From Acidobacteriota bacterium (GTDB taxonomy: Bacteria > Acidobacteriota > Terriglobia > Bryobacterales > UBA6623), in the NCBI GenBank assembly GCA_016125275.1, contig WGMB01000013.1, forward strand, positions 61,097-125,096: a DNA stretch of 64,000 bases, given 5' to 3'. The notes below the pieces were generated by a model. The model had not been told where the DNA came from, did not search any database, and was given only the letters and a program-made list of their open reading frames with translations. Of the stretch, positions 18,101 through 25,738 are shown one piece after another. Positions within the stretch are counted from its first letter, which is position 1. Each line of letters begins with the position of its first letter. A program made the translations under genes and the position numbers.

Positions 18101-18306
18101 TCCGTTCGATCAGCCAGGAGAGAACTTCAGGGGGCCGGCGGCCGGCGCCGATCGTCGAATTTGTGGACGTTCGCGATGCCCGTCTCAAGAAGGACATCAA
18201 GACCGCAAACGCCTGGGGAAAGCGGGCCGTCAATCCTCTGGGAGAGCTTGGATGCCGCAAAGTTCTCGTCAGCCCGGTCGGCGAGGTGTTTCCCGCTCAT
18301 GACTGA
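15106..18306 (+). CDS. cas9: Type II-C CRISPR-associated endonuclease Cas9 (1066 aa)
   Basis: RNA-guided double-strand DNA nuclease. RuvC-I is YRLGIDLGTNSVGWAIV with D13. The arginine-rich bridge helix is around residues 48-75 (NAQRRQARQVRRQSERRARR). RuvC-II is VHVEVARDLKNP with E511. The HNH domain contains FEVEHIIPRSRSLDDSFNN; H594 is the general base, N607 is in the expected place, and position 593 is Glu where many Cas9s have Asp. RuvC-III is HRHHAVDALVIAL with H744/H745 and D748. The rest (about 850-1066) should hold the WED and PAM-interacting regions. Length suits II-C (Neisseria 1082). Start supported by GGGAGG 9 bases upstream. cas1 overlaps its last 8 bases; no csn2 or cas4 is present. 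PAM cannot be read from sequence. Confidence 0.97.
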   Translation: MAHGSGGYRLGIDLGTNSVGWAIVGGNRIIAMGSRIFDAGVQGDIEKGKEEPRNAQRRQARQVRRQSERRARRLRKVYNLLGRHGLLPPAGDPQQRHDLLLQLDATLRSKSPKNRASPHADAQTWLYGLRARGLDEKLEPDELGRALFHLAQRRGFKSGRKAAYTPEEQEDEGKVQAGIETLRERMATAGARTLGEYFSSLDPTEREQRIRGLWTARDMYAHEFDEICKAQNAHQPELLSDALVADLREAMFFQRPLKKVLPGRCELEPDQRRAPLAHPAAQRIRMIQAVNNLALRPALGRDIDLTQDQRNAILHMLEAHGDVTMARARRLIGVGNKMKFNLEEGGEKRLVGDRTAQHMRQAIGELWDSLTPSRQERIVTELLEADDDIPALSLGLAQRWGLERDQALALARTKLEPGYAALSLKAIRKLSPCVEAGERFGAARAKVYGASAHAGPAVDLLPPVRRHRGVREDDVFAALRNPAVERSLAELRKVVNCLLRKYGKPDRVHVEVARDLKNPRDLRARLNKRRLDNEKTRAKAFAQIQKETGNPRPNRKEIEAYLLWEECGGFCPYTGFSISLRDLFGPEPQFEVEHIIPRSRSLDDSFNNKTLCHRDANRDKRNKTPWEAFGSDPVRWEEILQRVRRFKGLSARSKLSRFESPEVQLDDFTERQLNDTRYASKLAGDYLGLLFGGRVDPGNKKRVQVSAGGLTARLRAEWGLNGLLDDGDTKNGGRDIKTRDDHRHHAVDALVIALTEERTIQQMARAAERAEEQHRRRLDLAAPWPNFVQHVREAVDQIVVSHRVDRRVQAKIHDDTLYSKAYQRTRKGKPVEMRRVRKPLENMSPKEIGSIVDPAVRAAVAAKLEELGGDVKKFHDPSNLPSLPNKKGGRTPIRSARIERAQSVQTIGKGPRERHVALAANHHLEVYANLDDDGDEMRWQGRLVSMYEAMARVRARKIGSDVAVVEKDHGKRTKFKFSLAPGETIELQEPQGEPRLYIVRSISQERTSGGRRPAPIVEFVDVRDARLKKDIKTANAWGKRAVNPLGELGCRKVLVSPVGEVFPAHD

Positions 18307-19258
18307 CCGGATACTCGACTTCTCCAACGGTCCCGTCAAGCTGAGCGTCCGCTTGGAACAACTCGTGATTGAGCGACCCGACCTCGAGACCGTGACGGTT
18401 CCGCTGGGGGATATCGCTGCGGTTTGCGCGGCGCACCCGCATGTGCGCTATTCGCAGGCTGTTTTGGCGGGCCTCGCTGCCGCCGGCGCTGTTTTTGTCG
18501 TTTGTGATCGACGGCAGATGCCGACGGCGATGCTTCTGCCGTTGGAAGGACACTGCGTGCAGGCTGAGCGCTTCCGACAGCAGACTGCACTGGCGCTTCC
18601 CACGCGGAAACGCCTGTGGCGACAATTGGTGCAGGCCAAAATTCGCGCGCAGGGCCGCACGCTCCAAGCTCTCCATGGTGAAGACGCAGGGCTTCGCCAA
18701 ATGGCCGAGCGCGTAAAGCTCGGGGACCCGGACAACCTGGAGGCTCAGGCTTCCCAGCGGTATTGGCCGCTGCTGTTCGACGATCCCGGCTTCCGGCGCA
18801 AACGCGACGCCGACGACCAGAACCGGAGTTTGAACTATGGCTACGGAGTCCTGCGCGCCCTTGTGGCGCGCGCCCTCGTCGCGGCCGGACTGCATCCGAC
18901 CTTCGGGCTGCACCATTCGAATCGCTACAACGCGTTCGCCCTGGCGGACGACTTGATGGAACCATATCGGCCCTTGGTCGACCAAGCCGTGGCGTCATCC
19001 GTCTTGGAATGGGGTTCCAAGAACCTCGATCAAGCGGGCAAGGCCGACGTGCTCGATGGCCTGCTGGGCCGCTTCTCCTTTCAGAATGAGTCTCGGACGC
19101 TCTTCGATTGGCTCTCTCGCCTTACATCATGCCTCGTCGCTGTGTGTTCAGGGGATCGCCGAGACCTGATCGTGCCGGAACTGCAGCCCGCACAGGAGGC
19201 CCCACCTAAGAAAAGTCTGGGCCGCGTGCGTGATTCAGCCAAAGAGAAAGCGGGATAG
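18299..19258 (+). CDS. cas1: CRISPR integrase Cas1
   Basis: 319 aa from ATG 18299, inside the last codons of cas9 (ATGACTGA overlap); a longer upstream reading is only cas9 in another frame. Metal-binding residues of the integrase are E148 (NLEAQASQRYW), H205 (FGLHHSNRYNAF) and D217/D218 (ALADDLMEPYRPLV). It is a type II Cas1 of ordinary length. With Cas2 it integrates new spacers at the array. The C-terminus ends in a lysine-rich tail. Confidence 0.96.
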   Translation: MTDRILDFSNGPVKLSVRLEQLVIERPDLETVTVPLGDIAAVCAAHPHVRYSQAVLAGLAAAGAVFVVCDRRQMPTAMLLPLEGHCVQAERFRQQTALALPTRKRLWRQLVQAKIRAQGRTLQALHGEDAGLRQMAERVKLGDPDNLEAQASQRYWPLLFDDPGFRRKRDADDQNRSLNYGYGVLRALVARALVAAGLHPTFGLHHSNRYNAFALADDLMEPYRPLVDQAVASSVLEWGSKNLDQAGKADVLDGLLGRFSFQNESRTLFDWLSRLTSCLVAVCSGDRRDLIVPELQPAQEAPPKKSLGRVRDSAKEKAG

Positions 19259-19285
19259 AGCGTTCGCTCAGGGGCGGCGATCAAA

Positions 19286-19612
19286 ATGCTGTCAGCGTAC
19301 CGGACCATGTGGCTCTTTGCGATGTTCGACTTGCCCGTGGACACCCGCGAAGCGCGTCGCGAGTATGCGCGCTTCCGGAAGACGCTGCTCAAGGAAGGGT
19401 TCGTGATGCTGCAGTTTTCGGTCTACGCCCGTTTCGTGCCTAGCGAGGACGCAGAACGCGCCTTTCGCCGAAGGGTTCGGGCGGCGCTTCCCGATGACGG
19501 ACAAGTGCGGCTCCTTGGAGTCACGGATCGACAGTTCGAGAAGATGGAATGCTTCATCGGCCGAAAACGACGGCCTACCGAGGCTCAGCCAGCCCAGCGG
19601 ATGCTCTTCTAG
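19286..19612 (+). CDS. cas2: CRISPR-associated protein Cas2
   Basis: 108 aa. MLSAYRTMWLFAMFDLPVDT contains the conserved beta-strand and Asp (FDLP), followed by 'YARFRKTLLKEGFVMLQFSVYARF' and 'LGVTDRQFEKMECF'. Ferredoxin-like fold; scaffold of the Cas1-Cas2 integrase. 27 bases after cas1 and 51 bases before the first repeat. Confidence 0.95.
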   Translation: MLSAYRTMWLFAMFDLPVDTREARREYARFRKTLLKEGFVMLQFSVYARFVPSEDAERAFRRRVRAALPDDGQVRLLGVTDRQFEKMECFIGRKRRPTEAQPAQRMLF

Positions 19613-19631
19613 CCGGTCCAAGGAAGCGCTA

Positions 19632-19660
19632 CTCCCGCCAAATCAGTAATTTGGCGGGAG
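19632..19660. repeat. Perfect 12-bp hairpin between cas2 and the array
   Basis: CTCCCGCCAAAT, loop CAGTA, ATTTGGCGGGAG; three bases from the first repeat. There is no T-run on either strand. It could end the - strand pre-crRNA, end the cas operon message, or mark the integration end of the array. Confidence 0.7.
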
Positions 19661-19663
19661 CCT

Positions 19664-20616
19664 AGTGTATCTGAGCGGCGCTTCCCGGCCGACCACAGCG
19701 GTTCCTTGCGGATGTTGTAATCGTTGACTAGTGTATCTGAGCGGCGCTTCCCGGCCGACCACAGCGCCAGCGCGATCAACCCCACCAGCAGGCTAGTGTA
19801 TCTGAGCGGCGCTTCCCGGCCGACCACAGCAGCTCGTACGCGGCGCGCATCCGCATCGGCAGTGTATCTGAGCGGCGCTTCCCGGCCGACCACAGCGTCG
19901 GTAGGCCAGGGTGCGCTCCTGGTGCTAGTGTATCTGAGCGGCGCTTCCCGGCCGACCACAGCGGCAGCCGTTCGGCGTGTTGAACCCTTGGTAGTGTATC
20001 TGAGCGGCGCTTCCCGGCCGACCACAGCCTGCACCTTCGAGACCACGCCGGAGCGCTGAGTGTATCTGAGCGGCGCTTCCCGGCCGACCACAGCTGCTCG
20101 AAGCGCTCACAAAAGTGCCGCTAGAGTGTATCTGAGCGGCGCTTCCCGGCCGACCACAGCGCGCAAAGCTGCGGCCTCATGCACGACTCGAGTGTATCTG
20201 AGCGGCGCTTCCCGGCCGACCACAGCTTCCTGGCACAGACCGGCGTCGAGGAGCTGAGTGTATCTGAGCGGCGCTTCCCGGCCGACCACAGCGACCTACG
20301 CCCAAGGGCCGCAGCTCATAGTGTATCTGAGCGGCGCTTCCCGGCCGACCACAGCGTCGCGCTGGTCGAGGTAGGGGGCTTGGGAGTGTATCTGAGCGGC
20401 GCTTCCCGGCCGACCACAGCCCCTGCGCACGATTCCGCTGAGCCTGCTGGAGTGTATCTGAGCGGCGCTTCCCGGCCGACCACAGCCGGTGGCGAAGCAG
20501 AAGGTCAAGATCCAGTGTATCTGAGCGGCGCTTCCCGGCCGACCACAGCTCGACGTTCACCCCCTCGGCCCATGCGGCCAGTGTATCTGAGCGGCGCTTC
20601 CCGGCCGACCCACAGC
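19664..20616 (-). CRISPR. Type II-C CRISPR array, 15 repeats / 14 spacers
   Basis: Repeat of 36 bases, + strand AGTGTATCTGAGCGGCG...GCCGACCACAGC. Repeats start at 19664, 19730, 19795, 19861, 19927, 19993, 20059, 20125, 20191, 20257, 20320, 20385, 20451, 20514 and 20580. Repeats 1-14 are identical; the last has one extra C (37 bases, 20580-20616). Spacers are 30 bases, except 29 (second and eleventh) and 27 (tenth and thirteenth). Pairing with the tracrRNA shows crRNAs are read on the - strand, so the repeat in RNA sense begins GCTGTGGTCGGCC and ends AGATACACT. The altered repeat at the right marks the old end, so new spacers probably enter beside cas2. Reading frames inside the array are artefacts of the repeats. 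Confidence 0.98.
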
Positions 20617-20856
20617 CGCAAGACCACTAAGCGCCATCGTTTGGTGAAGTGGTGAAACCCTGGGTGCCTTCCCCCCCGCCCACCCTCTTCCGCGCCCCGG
20701 AGGGGCGCGGCGCCACCCCATCCCGAATTTCCCAATTCCCTAACCCCCGTCCCATCAACAACATCCCCCTCCCACCCCGCCGGAAAGTTTGGTAACCCAA
20801 GTTACCCTGGAATCGCGGGGCAAATTCCACTCCTCCACCCTCGCGTGTCAGGTCAA
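20617..20856. promoter_or_regulatory. Intergenic region with inverted repeats upstream of the HTH gene
   Basis: 240 bases, C-rich on the + strand. CGCGCCCC-GGA-GGGGCGCG at 20691-20709 is an 8-bp hairpin. GGTAAC-CCAA-GTTACC at 20791-20806 is a 16-base operator-like inverted repeat 50 bases before the HTH start. No gene seen. Confidence 0.5.
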
Positions 20857-21291
20857 ATGCAACCAAAACTGACAAAAGCGGACATTTACGCCCGCGCCCA
20901 AACCCGTCAAGACCCTCCCGTCACCGAGCGCCAGCACCGCTTCATCGCCGCTCTGCTCGACCACCACACCCTCAAGGCCGCCGCCCAGGCCGCCTCCGTC
21001 TCCGAGCGAACCGTCTACCGCTGGCTGCGGCAGCGCCCCTTCCGAGACGCCCTCCAGCAAGCCCGCCGCGAGCGTTTCTGCATCAGCAACTCGCTCCTCC
21101 ACCAGCTCGCCCTCGAAGCTCCGGCCAAGCTCGCCGCCATCCTCGACAACCCCGCCGCAGGCCCCTCCACCCAGGTCCGAGCGCTTCACCTGCTGCTCCG
21201 CTTCGCCCACCAGGGCGTTGAAATCGACGACCTCGCCGACCGCCTCGCCCGTCTCGAAAACTCCGCCGCCACCCTCTCCCCGAACCAGTAG
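20857..21291 (+). CDS. Small HTH protein, terminase-small-subunit-like
   Basis: 144 aa from ATG 20857 (a GTG at 20845 is also in frame). 'TERQHRFIAALLDHHTLKAAAQAASVSERTVYRWL' (residues about 23-57) is a helix-turn-helix of the kind found in phage terminase small subunits and homeodomain-like transposase ends. The rest is helical, ending in a leucine-rich 'LADRLARLE'. Codons are strongly biased to C on the coding strand, unlike the Cas genes. It forms an operon with a 175-aa unknown 7 bases downstream. Possibly a domesticated or mobile-element DNA-binding protein; function not known. Confidence 0.7.
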   Translation: MQPKLTKADIYARAQTRQDPPVTERQHRFIAALLDHHTLKAAAQAASVSERTVYRWLRQRPFRDALQQARRERFCISNSLLHQLALEAPAKLAAILDNPAAGPSTQVRALHLLLRFAHQGVEIDDLADRLARLENSAATLSPNQ

Positions 21292-21298
21292 GCGTCCC

Positions 21299-21826
21299 AT
21301 GGTCACCCTGCCCAACCAAGGCCTCCGTCGACGCATCGAACGCCTCGAGCGCCGCCTGCCGCCCCTGCTCGACCGCCCCGAGGTCACCATCCGCGTCTTC
21401 GGCAACGAAGAAGGCGGCGGCTACACCATCTCCTCCATCAACTACGGAACCCACGTCGAAACCTTCGCCTTCGACCTCACGCCCTCCGAATACGCCGAGT
21501 TCATGGCCCCTGTCGAAGGTGAAGAATCCTTCCCGGAAGACGACCCCGAGCCCCTCCGCCGGCCCCCCTCCACGCCGGAACCGACGCCGCAGCCGCACAT
21601 TCCCACCAATCGCCGCCAATCTCCCACGAATCCCGACAGAATCGACCCCGTCCTCGCCCACCACCTCCGCCAACCGCAGAACGCGCCGCTCCTCCCCCTC
21701 CACAACGCCCCGCCGCCCGCCCGCGACTTCCTCAGCCCCTCCCGCAACTCCCCCGGCTACGGCGTCGTCGCCGAGCCCCGCCTCTCCTTCTCCTCCCCCA
21801 AAGCCAAGAACAACCGCCTGAGCTGA
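21299..21826 (+). CDS. Proline-rich protein of unknown function
   Basis: 175 aa from ATG 21299; an upstream in-frame reading lies inside the HTH gene and is not real. The N-terminus is a short basic amphipathic helix (LRRRIERLERRLPPLL). A compact 60-residue part follows with strands 'EVTIRVFGNEEGGGYT' and 'HVETFAFDLTPSEYAEF'. The remainder is proline-rich and probably disordered. Same pyrimidine-rich codon use as the HTH gene before it. I do not recognise the family. Confidence 0.55.
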   Translation: MVTLPNQGLRRRIERLERRLPPLLDRPEVTIRVFGNEEGGGYTISSINYGTHVETFAFDLTPSEYAEFMAPVEGEESFPEDDPEPLRRPPSTPEPTPQPHIPTNRRQSPTNPDRIDPVLAHHLRQPQNAPLLPLHNAPPPARDFLSPSRNSPGYGVVAEPRLSFSSPKAKNNRLS

Positions 21827-22040
21827 CGTCCCATTCCTGGGACTGACGCATCCCGCTACCGGACGATCGCGCTAACTCCCTACCGCCTAAGTCCCTTGGA
21901 ATCGGGCCTCCGGCGGTTTGGCGCTACGGATGCTACGAAGGCCGACGAGCCTTCATGGATCGCGTTCGGCACTCTCGGTCGTCAGCCTGCTCCCGCCGGC
22001 TTGCGCTGGGCGCGCGGTCCGGCTATCTTGCAGGACGGCC

Positions 22041-23624
22041 ATGCGCACCCTCTTGCTCGTCCTTTTCGCCGCTCTTCCGCTGGCGGCTCAGCTCACCGAA
22101 GACCAAATTCGGGCCGGCTCGGCCGACAACTGGGTCACCTACGGCGGCGACTACGCCTCCTGGCGCCACAGCCCTCTCACCCAAATCAATACCGGCAACG
22201 TGCACAAGCTCGTCCCGGCTTGGGTGCGGCAAATTCCCGACGCAAACCGGCTCGAAACCACTCCGTTGGTCTACGAAGGGGTCATGTACGTGACCAATAC
22301 CAACGAGGTCTACGCGCTCGACGCCCGGAACGGCAAAGTCATCTGGCATTTCGCCGCCGACTGGGTGAAGCGCCAAAGCCAGAACCGCGGCGTGGCTCTG
22401 TGGGGCGACCGGGTCTACTTCATCACCTCCGACTGCCACCTGGTCGCGCTCAACCGCTTCAACGGCGCCGTCATCTGGGACAAGGAGTTCGCCTCCTGGG
22501 AAAAAGAAGGCTACTGGTCGAGCTTGGCTCCGCTGGCGGTGAAGGGCAAGATCCTGGTCGGGACGGCCGGCGGCGGCTCCGGCCAGCGCGGCTTCGTCGC
22601 GGCTCTCTCGGCTGACACCGGTGAAGAGGTTTGGCGCTTCTGGACCGTCCCCGCCGAGGGCGACCCGGGCTCGGAGACCTGGGGCGGCTTTCCGGCCAAG
22701 TGGAGCGGCGCCCCCACCTGGACCACCGGCTCCTACGACTCGCAGCTCAACACCATCTACTGGCCCACCGGCAACCCCTGGCCCGACTTCTATGGCGGAC
22801 GCCGCCGCGGCGACAACCTCTACTCGGACTCCGTCGTGGCGCTCGACGCCGACACCGGCAAGCTCAAGTGGCATTTCCAGTTCACCCCGCACGACGAGTG
22901 GGACTGGGACGCCAACGAGACCATGGTCCTGGTGGACCGCGAATTCAAGGGCCAGATGCGCAAGCTGCTGTATCACGCCGACCGCAACGGCTTCTACTAC
23001 GTGCTCGATCGCGAGACCGGTAAGTTCCTGATGGGGCGCCCGTTCATCAACGAGCTCAACTGGGCTTCAGGCCTGGACGAGGTGAGCGGGCGGCCGCTGG
23101 AGATTCCTGACAAGCGCCCCACGGCCGGCGGCAACCGCATCTGTCCGTCCGTGCGCGGCGCCAGCAACTGGATGTCGCCGAGCTACCACCCGGAGACGGG
23201 CTTGTTCTATGTGGTCACGCTCGAGAAATGCGACATCTACACCAGCTCGGCCCAAGAGCCGGTCCCCTCGACGGGGTTTCGCGGCACCGGCGGCGAACAG
23301 GTCCCCGCCGAGCCGGGAACCTTCTACCTGCGCGCCCTGCAGCCGAACACCGGCGAGCTCGCGTGGGAGTATGAGATGCCGGGCCCGGCGGTCATGTGGG
23401 CCGGCACGGTTTCGACCATGGGCGGGTTGATCTTCTCCGGCGATGACGACGGTCACCTGGTCGCGCTGGACGCCAAGACGGGCAAGGACCTGTGGCACTT
23501 CCAGATGGGGACCGACATCTACGCCTCGCCGATCACCTACGCGGTGGACGGCAAGCAGTACGTCATGATCGCAACGGCGACCGACTTGTTCGCCTTTGCT
23601 CTATTCGAGGAGGCGGGCCGTTAG
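22041..23624 (+). CDS. Exported PQQ-dependent alcohol/sugar dehydrogenase, lanthanide-type
   Basis: 527 aa from ATG 22041 with signal peptide MRTLLLVLFAALPLAAQ. An eight-bladed quinoprotein fold begins at NWVTYGGDYASWRHSPLTQIN, followed by repeated W-motifs such as 'VALDADTGKLKWHFQ' and 'LRALQPNTGELAWEYE'. The catalytic segment TPHDEWDWDANE carries D288 (base) and D290 two residues later. In the XoxF/PedH branch the second Asp binds a rare-earth ion, and in calcium enzymes it is Ala or Ser. The vicinal Cys pair of methanol dehydrogenase is absent. No heme domain, so a separate cytochrome must accept electrons. Confidence 0.85.
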   Translation: MRTLLLVLFAALPLAAQLTEDQIRAGSADNWVTYGGDYASWRHSPLTQINTGNVHKLVPAWVRQIPDANRLETTPLVYEGVMYVTNTNEVYALDARNGKVIWHFAADWVKRQSQNRGVALWGDRVYFITSDCHLVALNRFNGAVIWDKEFASWEKEGYWSSLAPLAVKGKILVGTAGGGSGQRGFVAALSADTGEEVWRFWTVPAEGDPGSETWGGFPAKWSGAPTWTTGSYDSQLNTIYWPTGNPWPDFYGGRRRGDNLYSDSVVALDADTGKLKWHFQFTPHDEWDWDANETMVLVDREFKGQMRKLLYHADRNGFYYVLDRETGKFLMGRPFINELNWASGLDEVSGRPLEIPDKRPTAGGNRICPSVRGASNWMSPSYHPETGLFYVVTLEKCDIYTSSAQEPVPSTGFRGTGGEQVPAEPGTFYLRALQPNTGELAWEYEMPGPAVMWAGTVSTMGGLIFSGDDDGHLVALDAKTGKDLWHFQMGTDIYASPITYAVDGKQYVMIATATDLFAFALFEEAGR

Positions 23625-23729
23625 CTTGCCGCGGAGAGTAACCGCTGAGCCGCGCGCCACGCCAATTCGCTTCTGCCGCCCGTTTTGCGACGCTCGGGCG
23701 AGCGCCCTTTTTGCGAGCGACATCTCCTG

Positions 23730-25649
23730 ATGCATTTCAACAAGACTCTCGCGGTCGCCTTGGCGACCACGCTCTTCGTCCAGCCCCTGGCCGTGACGGC
23801 GCAAGAGTATCACCGTTCGAAGATTGACTACAGCAGCGGAGCGGACACGTGGCCGAACTTCATGGGAGCTTTCGAGATCCCGGATGTTCCGCAGGTCAAT
23901 CTGGCGAACTCGAACCGTTTGGAGCAGTTGCTCCGCGACGGGAACCTGTACCTGTCGTTGAGTGACGCGCTGGCGCTGGCCATCGAGAACAACCTGGATC
24001 TGGAGCTCGCCCGCTACAACCCCCTGGTGGCCGCGACGGACGTCTTACGCGCCAAGTCCGGTCAGCAGCTCCGCGGCGTCCAGACGCAGATCTCGACGCT
24101 GTCGACGGGCAACTCGGTCGGCGGCGGCGGCGGCGCCCAGCAGAACCAAGTCACCGGCATCACGCAACGAGCCGGCGGCGGCGGCGACAATGGCGGCGGC
24201 GGCTCCACGGGCGACGCGTCGAGCTTTTTCGGCACGCAAGCAGTGAGCCTGGACCCGCAGTTGTTCGGCAATCTGAGCTGGGGCCACTTCTCCAGCCCGC
24301 AGACCTCGGACTTCGTCACCGGGACGAACAGCTACGTCAACGAGCAGACCAACTCGAACCTGGGCATTCGCCAGGGCTTCCTGACCGGCGCGACGGCGAG
24401 CTTGACGTGGGCGAACACGCAGTTGTCCACCAACTCCCGCCGCAACAACTTCGACCCCAACATTCGCAGCAACGTGACCTTGAGCATTCGGCAGCCCTTG
24501 ATGCGCGGCTTCGGCCTGGCGGTCAATAGCCGCAACATCGTGGTCGCCAAGCGCAACCAAGAGATCTCCGACCTGGCGTTCCAGGACCAGTTGATCACGA
24601 TCGTGGTGCGGGTGCAGCAGCTCTACTGGGATCTGGTGAGCCTGCGCGCGAACGCCGAGGCGCAGCGCGAGGCGCTGGGGCTGGCCCAGAAGCTCTATGA
24701 GGACAACAAGCGGCGCGTGGAGATCGGCACTTTGGCGCCGATCGAGATCGTCCGCGCCGAAGCCGAAGTCGCCACTCGCGAAGAAGGCCTGACGGTGGCC
24801 GAGACGCAGGTCCGCGTGCAGGAAACCCTCATCAAGAATGCGCTGAGCAAGAACGGCTTGGCCTCGCCGTCGCTGTTGCAGGCTCACATCATCCCCACCG
24901 ATCGCATCACCGTCCCGCCGGTCGAGGACTTGGGAAGCATCGAGGAGATGATGGAGTCGGCCGTGCGGATTCGTGTGGACGTGCAGCAGGCGCGGGTGCG
25001 ACTCGGCAACGCCGACATCAACCTCAAGGCCATCCGCAACGGCCGGCTGCCGCAGCTCACTCTCGCCGTCGATGTGACGAACAACGGCCTGGCGGGCCAG
25101 ATCAACGATCACTTCGTCGGCACCGACGCGGCGAACCCCTTCTTCCTCGGCGGCATGGGGAACGCCCTCGGTCAGATCTTCCGGCGTAACTTTCCGGACT
25201 ACTCCGTCGGCGTGAACATGACGATCCCGATCCGCAATCGACAGGCGCAAGCCGACTTGGCGGCCACGCTGCTGCTGCAGCGCCAATCGGAGATCCAGAT
25301 CCGGCAAACCGAGAACTCGGTGCGCGCTCAGGTGCAGAACGCCGTCATCGGCGTGGAGCAGGCGCGGGCCCGCTTCCAGACGACGGTAAAGAGCCGCGAG
25401 CTGCAGGAGAGGACGCTCGAAGCCGAGCAGAAGAAGTTCGACCTCGGCGCCTCGACCATCTTCCTCGTTGTGCAGGCGCAGCGCGATCTGGCGCTGGCGA
25501 AATCCGCCGAAATCGCCGCCATGAACAACTATGTGATCGCCAAGATCGAGCTCGACCGGGCGACCGGAGAGACGCTGGCGGCCAATGATATTTCGATGGC
25601 CGAAGCGCAGGAGGGCGTCGTGAATCGCCCTGCGAGCGCGCTGCCGTAG
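23730..25649 (+). CDS. TolC-family outer-membrane efflux protein
   Basis: 639 aa from ATG 23730, signal peptide ending AVTAQ. Two TolC (OEP) repeats: helices from about 70-110 (LSLSDALALAIENNLDLELA) and 280-400, and the second repeat from about 410 to 620 with long coiled-coil helices (QARARFQTTVKSRELQERTL). A glycine-rich insertion (about 130-175, with runs of G and S) interrupts the first repeat and makes the protein longer than the usual 450-500. Forms a trimeric outer-membrane channel for an RND or ABC exporter; no partner genes lie beside it. Confidence 0.85.
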   Translation: MHFNKTLAVALATTLFVQPLAVTAQEYHRSKIDYSSGADTWPNFMGAFEIPDVPQVNLANSNRLEQLLRDGNLYLSLSDALALAIENNLDLELARYNPLVAATDVLRAKSGQQLRGVQTQISTLSTGNSVGGGGGAQQNQVTGITQRAGGGGDNGGGGSTGDASSFFGTQAVSLDPQLFGNLSWGHFSSPQTSDFVTGTNSYVNEQTNSNLGIRQGFLTGATASLTWANTQLSTNSRRNNFDPNIRSNVTLSIRQPLMRGFGLAVNSRNIVVAKRNQEISDLAFQDQLITIVVRVQQLYWDLVSLRANAEAQREALGLAQKLYEDNKRRVEIGTLAPIEIVRAEAEVATREEGLTVAETQVRVQETLIKNALSKNGLASPSLLQAHIIPTDRITVPPVEDLGSIEEMMESAVRIRVDVQQARVRLGNADINLKAIRNGRLPQLTLAVDVTNNGLAGQINDHFVGTDAANPFFLGGMGNALGQIFRRNFPDYSVGVNMTIPIRNRQAQADLAATLLLQRQSEIQIRQTENSVRAQVQNAVIGVEQARARFQTTVKSRELQERTLEAEQKKFDLGASTIFLVVQAQRDLALAKSAEIAAMNNYVIAKIELDRATGETLAANDISMAEAQEGVVNRPASALP

Positions 25650-25738
25650 CAGCCTTTGGAAGCGGCGGCGAGGCGGGACGGATTTGCTATCCTGCGGGGT
25701 ACCCCGGCCCGTCTCAGAAATCCGTCAGGAGTCCCCTA

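Noticed and set aside
19609..20735. Several overlapping open frames inside the CRISPR array, with repeated SGASRPTTA or GREAPLRYT
   Set aside because: The repeated peptides are translations of the 36-base repeat; they are not genes.
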